Part shown: positions 57,230-64,000 of the stretch, piece by piece
Layout: the number at the start of each line of letters is the position of its first letter
Numbering within the stretch: the stretch's first letter is position 1
Assembly: GCA_008638375.1 (NCBI GenBank)
Contig: CM018048.1
Coordinates: 2,466,440 to 2,530,439, forward strand
DNA from: Nyssa sinensis
Lineage: Eukaryota > Streptophyta > Magnoliopsida > Cornales > Nyssaceae
DNA: 64,000 bases
Direction: 5' to 3'
Position numbers and translations under genes: made by a program
The notes under the pieces: generated by a model
Told to the model about the DNA's origin: nothing
The model's database searches: none
What the model saw: only the letters and a program-made list of their open reading frames with translations

Positions 57230-60200
57230 TAAAAACTATGTTTTGTGGATTTAAACTTGGAGAATGGAGTAAATGATGTGCTTGAGTGAGCCAATATGAG
57301 AGCTTTATTGTAAATAAAAAGTTTGAATAGGAAATTCAAATAATAAAATATGAGCATTACGTAGAAACTAGAATATCTCCAACAAGTAGTAAAGTGAGGA
57401 ATCAAGTCGGATGGTTCATTTTCGTGCATCAGAACTGTTGGCAATTTTGGCAGAGTTCATTGGTGTGGGCAAAAAATTATATAAGGAAAATCCCGTTGGC
57501 TGTAGATCAATATAAGAAGAATCTGCTGGCATAAATTTAAATTTTTTACGTAGCCTTGAAATATTGGAGTTCCACAATAGGGCTCATAACTCATAAGGTT
57601 TCTACTATAGCATGAATAGTTTATATGCGTATTCCTCAAATTAATTGCCAAAATCCTAAATAAACTAGTGTCTACAAAGTCAGCACACATAATTTTATTT
57701 TAATTGTTTCCAAGTTAATAAACATAATAAGCACATGAAAAAACGTTAAACATTTATACTAACAAGCTCTAGCTTGGTTGGTACCTCCCCATATGGGAGG
57801 TTGAGGGTTCAAGTGCAAAATGTGTGTGATTTACCTATCAAGAAGAAAAAAAAAAACTTTTAACATCTTATTGAGAGTTTGATATGCATTATTGGTCTAT
57901 TCTCTAACAACTTTAGCTTTTGGGGCAATTGGTGATCTAACGTGGTATCAGAGTTTTTGTTGCGATAGGTCTTGGGTTCAAGTCTCTCCATTTGCTGTTG
58001 TTATTCCCAGTTTGATTTGTTTATGCAAAGTTGCACTATAAACATAATAATCACATGAAAAAATGTTAAAAATTTATACTAACAAGCTCTAGCTTGGTTG
58101 GTACCTCCCCATATGGGAGGTTGAGGGTTCAAGTGCAAAATGTGTGTGATTTACCTATCAAGAAAAAAAAAAAAAAATTTTAACATCTATATTGAGAGTT
58201 TGATATACATTATTGGTCTATTCTCTAACAACTTTAACTTTTGGGGCAATTGGTGATCTAACGTGGTATCAGAGTTTTTGTTGCAATAGGTCTTGGGTTC
58301 AAGTCTCTCCATTTGCTGTTGTTATTCCCAGTTTGATTTGTTTATGCAAAGTTGCACTATATTCTATTTTGTATTTGCTTGTGGCTTGTTTTTTCTCCAC
58401 ATGGGAGTTCGGGGTCGTATATGAGGGGGAGTGTTGAGAGCTTGATATACATTGTTGGCCCATTCTCTAACAACTTAAGTTTTTAGACGAGTTGGTGGTT
58501 TAACAGTCTATATGATCAACATTCAACAATTTGTTTGTTATCCAAGTAGTATGGATAGTTTTAAGGTATCATGGGATTGTTTCTTGGTTTTGTAGCGCCT
58601 TGCTATTGCACGACATATATTTTATTGTTTATTTCTCAATTAAAGTTCAGTACCTGTAAACTGAAAAGGAAGAGGTTGGTGCTTTTTGGGTTTTGATAAT
58701 CTTTGTAGTTAGTTGTTTAATCAATAGTGTCAAGAACTCGAGTTTATGAATCAAGTTGTATTTCTTAATCAAAATATATGATATTCTCTATTATTTTAAC
58801 TCCCTTTTTAAGTGGGCATAGTTTTAGAAGTATTTTGCTCCCTCTCTCTAAAGTTGTTTCCCTAGTTGGAACTTACTCAGAATTCAATACATGCAGGTGC
58901 AGCTCTAAAAAAATTGGAGGATGAAAAGGGTATAATTGTACGGTTCGTGATAGGAAGAAGGTCTTTATTCTGATGAGTTGATATTACATTAAAAACTTCT
59001 TTGTGGTTCTGTTTTAATTCAGTTTTATTTTGCAGTGCAAATCGTGGAGACAGTTTGGACAGGGACATCCACAGTGAAAATAGTCAGACTAACGATTTCA
59101 TTATCCTTGTATGTTCAACTGTTAATACTTAATAGTTTTATTTTAAGGAGCTATAATTTTTTTTTTTATATTCAAAAGAAATGCAATTATTAGAAAATCT
59201 AACTCTTTTTGGAGAATGAAATAAGAAATATCCAATGCTATTTTTTAATTGAATGTTTGAATTTGCAAATATGGAGACCTAATACACTATCCTACAGCCT
59301 TTCTAAGAATGATTATTGGCATCTCTCTTCTAAGAATGATTATTGGCATCCCTCTGTGAATGACATGGAATTGATTCATATCCTGTCTACAATATAATTA
59401 AGTTGGAAGCTAGTCTGGATGTTCAAAGGAGCAAATATGTGACTTTCCTTCTTTTTTCTTTCGGAACAGAACGATCAAACGGAGGCTCCTGAGGAGCAGC
59501 CAAAAAAGACAAAGTTGTTCTTTGTTCATGCTGTGGAGCACTGGGATGCTGAGTTCTATGCTAAGGTCAATGATGATGTTTATGTTAATATTGGTATGTA
59601 GTCCATATTGTTGGATTAGGTAATGAACAGTGTAGCATGCCTATGTTACTTTATCTCACATCTACATGGGTTTGAAATAGAAGAAAAGAGCCTTGTATAC
59701 TATGAAATGGCACATATTTGCATGGAAGCATGTTCAGATTTTTGATCCATTTAAGTCTATTTTCCTAGTTTTCTTTCTGATGTGATTCAATATTGCACCT
59801 TTAGTTCAAGACATAAAAGACATTTCTCAAGAGTATCAGAGAAGTATCATATACAGTTGGGAAGTATTAGACACATTTAAGATGTTTTTCAGAGTATCTG
59901 AGAAGTATCAAACGCGGTCAAGTAGTAGACGCATATTCGTGAGAGTATCTGAGGAGTATTGATATCCAATACAAATATGATGGATCTCTCAAGAGTATCG
60001 AAGAAGTATCAAACACCACCAAGAAGCATTAGGCGCATATTTGTGAGAGTATCTGAGGAGTATTGATATCCAATACAAATATGATGGATACAGTGATGTT
60101 GTTGAAGTATCCACGCTTCATGTTAGAAGCAAAGAACCAACTCTTGCAATAACCCCACCCTTTATGGAATTGCTTATGTTTTATCCCTGCAAAATAATGT

Positions 60201-63200
60201 TTTTCCTTATAGTAGTTTGTTTAGAAAATCACTTGCCGGTGATTATAATGGCAACATTATGAATCAAATTATACTAAATGATAACTCAAGCTACACTTAG
60301 CGTCATTTCAGGGAAGCTGGAGGCTGTGAATGGAAAATTGCAGTCTGTACTTATCTATATGGGGTTTTTCTTTGTTATACAGATGCCCTGGGAGCAATAC
60401 TGGCTACTCATTTGGATAAGCCTCGTGTTTACATTGGGTGTATGAAATCAGGCGAAGTTTTCTCTGAGCCGTAAGTCTAGCAACTGTTTTATTTGATAAA
60501 TTTTTTTTGTTTGGTCGGTTTTATTTGATAACTTGTTTAGGAAACGAGAAGTCAGACATTATATTGGAATTTTCATTTATTGTCTGTATATTGCCCAAAT
60601 TCTGCAGGACCCACAAATGGTATGAACCAGATTGGTGGAAATTTGGTGATGGAAAATCGTGAGTACTACTGCATTTGATTTTACACTGTGACTTATGTTT
60701 GAAGATAGATTATTACTGGATCTAGTTTATTATGAAGTAACTGGCATGGTTATACTTGATTGTAACTAGAAACCACATATTGGCCTCTAGATCTTTTAAA
60801 ATGATAGTCCAGTTGCCTATATGTGCTACACTTTTGTAATGCCAGTTTCATTTGGATTTCTGTTAGAAAAACCTCTGCACCATCCTTTGTTTAGGGCCTG
60901 TTCTTTAGTCCCTATAAATTCTATACGGAATGAGTTGGAAATTGGAATGTAGGACTGAAACTTAAGATAATGCTTGGCTGCTATATGTCTGATGCCATGA
61001 TGTAATAGAAATTGGGCCTGATAAATTTGCTTTCCGTAAAACGGATGTCATAATGCTTGAACTTAGAGTATGATTAATTTTAAATATTGGTTCTCAGCTA
61101 GTATAGCAAACTGGTGAAAGCCCTTGAGATTGATTGGTATTTGAGTATTTCCCACCAAAAAAAGAAGTGTGTAGAATCAAATATTGTGAATTTCCAGTAA
61201 TGCAAAGCAGCAGTGTCTGTACAGTGAACTGGTCAAAACTCAAAAGGGCATGCCATTCATTGGTATTTCCAAAAAAAAAAGGAAAGAAAGAAAGAAAAAA
61301 ATGCTAAGATGAAATATTGGGCAATTCCAATAATGAAAAGCAGTGGCTAATGCAGTGAACTGGTGGGTTTCAACACTTTTTTTTTTTTTGGTGTGGGGTT
61401 GGTTGGGAAGGATTATGAAAAATATTCACACTTGGGGCTGGTTGGGTAGGTGTGAGAAGTTAATTTAAAATGGTATTTTAAAATGCCATATGTTCATTTC
61501 CATGCTTTATAAGCAAAATGACTGTGAAGTTCACATGTACTTTCCAGTGTAGGAGCCATAGATTGGTTGAGGTTACAAATAAGTTGAGCACTTGTGCAAA
61601 TCAGCAAATTTTATGAATCACTAATAGGTTCTATTGTTTTGTGTTTTGTTGCTAATCAATGGGGATAATGTCTGGGTGGGAGTTTAGGTGTCCCAGCATT
61701 TCATTCTTGTTTCTGTGAAAATACAGAACTACTTGCAAGATTGCACGTTCCACTGCTGGCTTAATATGAGAACAATCCCACTGCTGGCTTAATATGAGAA
61801 AAGCTATGCTAGGGTGCCAAATAGAACTGCAGCTGTGATTGTCGTAAACCTTATCCTAGAATCACGGAGTTACACCTTAGAATGAATATACATGCGCTAT
61901 ACATGCACGGGGAATGTGTGTGAGTAGCTGCTTATGAATGAGATACATTTAGAGTGAAAGGATGTCAATTTCTTATGTAGTTATGAAGCTCTTTTAGAGT
62001 GAAAGGATGTCAATTTCTTATGTAGTTATGAAGCTCAACTCAAGTTCGACAAGCCTTAATCCTACTACTAGGAATTGGCTGCATAGTTCCATGTTCTCTA
62101 GTTATAAAGCCATATCCTCAGTTAAATCCAAGTTAATCAACCCACATTCATTTTAGCCTTTTTCTTTTGTTTTTGGCACCTCCAACTTGGATTAAATTAC
62201 TTAACCAAAAATCTTGGATTAAGTTGGTCATCTGCACTGGTGCATTAGTTGGTTTATGTTGCTCATTGCCAAACCATCTTAGACAATATTAGTGTAGTTG
62301 TGAAACAGAACGGAATAACTACAAGATGGAAAAAAAGATGGAGAATAATTGTCAAATCCCTGCTTGAAAAATGTCAAGACAGGAGTAGCAGGATATTGAA
62401 TGTTGGAGGGTGATGTGTTCACATGAACATCTTGCTGGGATGAGGAACTGTAACACATGGACTTCTAAAAGTGACAAAGGTAGCTTACATGCAATGCCAC
62501 ATTATGTCGGAGCAGCTTGCCATAAAGTGCATCCTGCTTTGGTGATGCACAGTTGTAGATGCATTCATAAATCATGTTCATTACTTTAAAAGGATTACTT
62601 CATTTTTCATTGGGTTATTTGAGTCTGGCTATTGATTGCAGTCTCCTGCCTCTTTTATTATGAAATATGAATAACATAATGTCTCATTTAAGATAGTGGT
62701 ACATCTAATATTATGTATCATCAAGGGCGGAGCTGCAGCTAGGCTAGGCCTGGCTGTAGCCCCCCTCCCCTCCCTCTTCTCCTTAATTGGAGAAAAAAAA
62801 TCCCATATGGCTAACCTGTTTCCTGGTAGAATCCCACTTTCCCCTTCTCGTCTTCCCTAATAGAAAATATTAAGGAAAGAAACAAAAAAATAAATAAAAA
62901 TAAAGGCATATTCCTTCATTTTGGATAAATATATTAGCAGTTATCAAAAAAATTCTCCATTACATTGTGCTGCAATCTATGAAGTATGGATACTCTATTT
63001 TGCTTCACGTATTCGTGTCGGACACGGATACGTTCCGGACACGCGAAAAAAGAATGTCTCATCTTTCTAAATTTCGGACATGTCCTAGAGACGTTTTAGG
63101 AAATTTTTTTGTGATTTTTTTTTTAAATTTTTTTCATTCTTTTTCTCATCTTCTACACTATTTTTTTTTATACACACACACAAATATATATAATAATTAA

Positions 63201-63965
63201 CAAATTTGTTTTGAACTTTGAATCATGAATGCTGATTATTAAATCAAATTCTTAAATTTTTATTCATTGACTTTTTTATTTTGATATATTAATAATATTT
63301 ACATGATTTGCGTATTTTTAGGTCAATTTTGATTGAAATAATATTAAAATTTTATTATATAGGCATATAAATATATATATATATATATATATATTCAACG
63401 TGTCATCAACGTATCCGTGTTCTACTTTTTTGAAAAATGCCGTGTCCACGTGTTGTGTCGTATCCTTGTCCCGTGTCCATACCTGTATCCGTGCTTCTTA
63501 GGCTGCAATGCAGTGACAATGTGAGTTCCTGTTTCACTTTATAGAAGTCAGGAAACCACCTGCACACATCCAATAGGACCAATACAGCCGTGGTTGTGCA
63601 GCTCCATGTTCTTTTTATAATGAATTTTGTACACACATATTTCTACTGACTTACAAAAGTAACTTCTATGTGCAGATACTTCCGACATGCTTCTGGTGAG
63701 ATATATGCCATATCACGAGCCCTGGCTCAGTTTATTTCAATAAACAGGTTAATTTTTCCTCCATTTCCTTGCGATTTTCCCTTTTCATGTTCAGTGCATT
63801 AAACACACGTGAGGCAGTTACTAAGTTGACTGTCTATTCCTTCTGCTTGCAGATCAATTCTACGTACATATGCCCACGATGATGTCAGTTCTGGATCATG
63901 GTTCGTTGGGCTTGATGTGAAACATGCTGACGAAGGGAAGTTTTGCTGCTCTTCGTGGTCTTCAG
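55276..63965 (+). CDS. Hydroxyproline O-galactosyltransferase (GT31, HPGT-like), 11 exons, 3' end beyond window
   Basis: Exons: 55276-55388, 55628-55691, 56354-56403, 56511-56704, 58897-58960, 59036-59108, 59470-59593, 60383-60470, 60608-60658, 63676-63747, 63853-63965. All phases agree and give 335 residues so far; family members are only about ten residues longer, so one final exon is expected. Residues about 18-40 form a single membrane anchor (ISVLLLSMFATMASLYVAG), as in type II Golgi enzymes. The catalytic part has the DxD-type motif NDDVYVN (about 221-227), CMKSGEV, and YAHDDVSSGSWFVGLDV. HPGT enzymes add the first galactose to hydroxyproline of arabinogalactan proteins. The donor after exon 5 (GTCTTT) is weak but phase and sequence support it. 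No damage is seen. Confidence 0.9.
57719..58358. repeat. 320 bp tandem duplication in intron 4 carrying a SINE head and a TRIM 5' part
   Basis: Copies 57719-58038 and 58039-58358 have the same content: a tRNA-like SINE with A tail, then the TRIM LTR and primer-binding site TGGTATCAGAG. Few differences separate them. Confidence 0.85.
58081..58176 (+). mobile_element. tRNA-derived SINE (second copy; first at 57761-57857)
   Basis: It contains TAGCTTGGTTGG (A-box-like) and GGTTCAAGTGC (B-box-like) about 35 bp apart and ends in an A run of about 14 bases. Confidence 0.6.
58190..58505 (+). mobile_element. Complete TRIM in intron 4, 316 bp
   Basis: 5' LTR 58190-58263, primer-binding site TGGTATCAGAG 58264-58274, polypurine tract ATGAGGGGGAG 58421-58431, 3' LTR 58432-58505 (TGTTGAGAGC...TTTAACA). 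Flanks ATCTA and GTCTA agree at four of five bases. There is no coding capacity. Confidence 0.8.
59820..60110. repeat. Tandem repeats in intron 7
   Basis: GAGAGTATCTGAGGAGTATT and the following bases up to ATGATGGAT occur at 59941 and 60045 (offset 104 bp). More diverged copies with GAGAAGTATCA stand before them. Confidence 0.75.
60659..63675. other. Large intron 9 of the galactosyltransferase gene
   Basis: A 3.0 kb intron with a repeated AATGAAAAGCAG/AATGCAAAGCAG region (61140-61380), a 45 bp tandem duplication (about 61950-62040, TTAGAGTGAAAGGATGTC), a 30 bp one (about 61750-61800) and the MITE at 62977. No gene is seen inside. Confidence 0.6.
62977..63501. mobile_element. hAT-type MITE, 525 bp
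   Basis: Terminal inverted repeats CTATGAAGTATGGATAC and, reversed, CTAAGAAGCACGGATAC match at 14 of 17. A perfect 8 bp duplication GCTGCAAT flanks it (62969-62976 and 63502-63509). Inside each end are further ACACGGATACG words. Confidence 0.8.
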
Positions 63966-64000
63966 GTATCTTGTTATCTTTATGCGAAATGATTTAGACA

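Noticed and set aside
58081..58176. Possible functional tRNA gene
   Set aside because: A- and B-box-like words are present, but there is no cloverleaf with a proper anticodon arm, and an A tail follows, so it is a SINE.

Overview
The window is nuclear DNA of a flowering plant, most likely a eudicot. It is AT-rich, its genes are split by GT-AG introns, it holds plant-type gene families (a full-size ABCC transporter, V-ATPase subunit E, a GT31 hydroxyproline O-galactosyltransferase), and it is crowded with plant repeats (Tat-type Ty3/Gypsy, TRIMs, SINEs, hAT, Mutator-like and Tourist-like MITEs). I cannot name the species.

Layout. (1) 0.6-19.5 kb, minus strand: an ABCC10-like multidrug-resistance-type ABC transporter in 11 exons. 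Intron 1 is about 13.3 kb long because it contains a MITE (halves at 6269-6451 and 17305-17497), which is itself split by a 10.85 kb LTR retrotransposon (6452-17304). The element is intact and young: its two 750 bp LTRs differ at two positions. It carries gag-protease, a pol ORF that follows in the same frame behind one UAG in a leaky context, a hairpin-rich tandem array, and a three-exon gene on the opposite strand with its own TATA box. (2) 20.16-23.51 kb: a decayed autonomous hAT element of the DUF4371/ZMYM1-like type with an 8 bp target duplication, just upstream of the ABCC gene. (3) 23.5-32.6 kb: gene-poor AT-rich DNA with several small mobile elements. (4) 32.6-36.4 kb, minus: an intron-containing, heavily damaged copy of a mitochondrial-type IF-2 gene, broken by frameshifts, a 172 bp tandem duplication and an inserted MITE. 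(5) 37.9-41.4 kb: a segmental duplication studded with TRIM elements, including a three-LTR concatemer. (6) 42.2-43.8 kb, minus: two or three exon-like stretches I cannot assign. (7) 45.9-50.2 kb, minus: a complete six-exon V-ATPase subunit E gene with a 16-residue in-frame duplication. (8) 51.4-52.4 kb: a small non-autonomous relative of the big retrotransposon. (9) 55.3-63.97 kb, plus: a GT31 hydroxyproline O-galactosyltransferase gene (11 exons seen; the last lies beyond the window), whose introns hold a tandemly duplicated SINE/TRIM segment and a hAT-type MITE.

The most unusual biology is inside the retrotransposon: sense gag-pol expression that appears to depend on UAG readthrough, combined with an antisense spliced gene and a tandem array whose monomers keep short hairpins through paired base changes. 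The host genes are not an operon. They are independent housekeeping or transport genes, and each of the intact ones shows some structural change (lost TMD0 and a garbled NBD1 segment in the transporter, an internal duplication in VHA-E).
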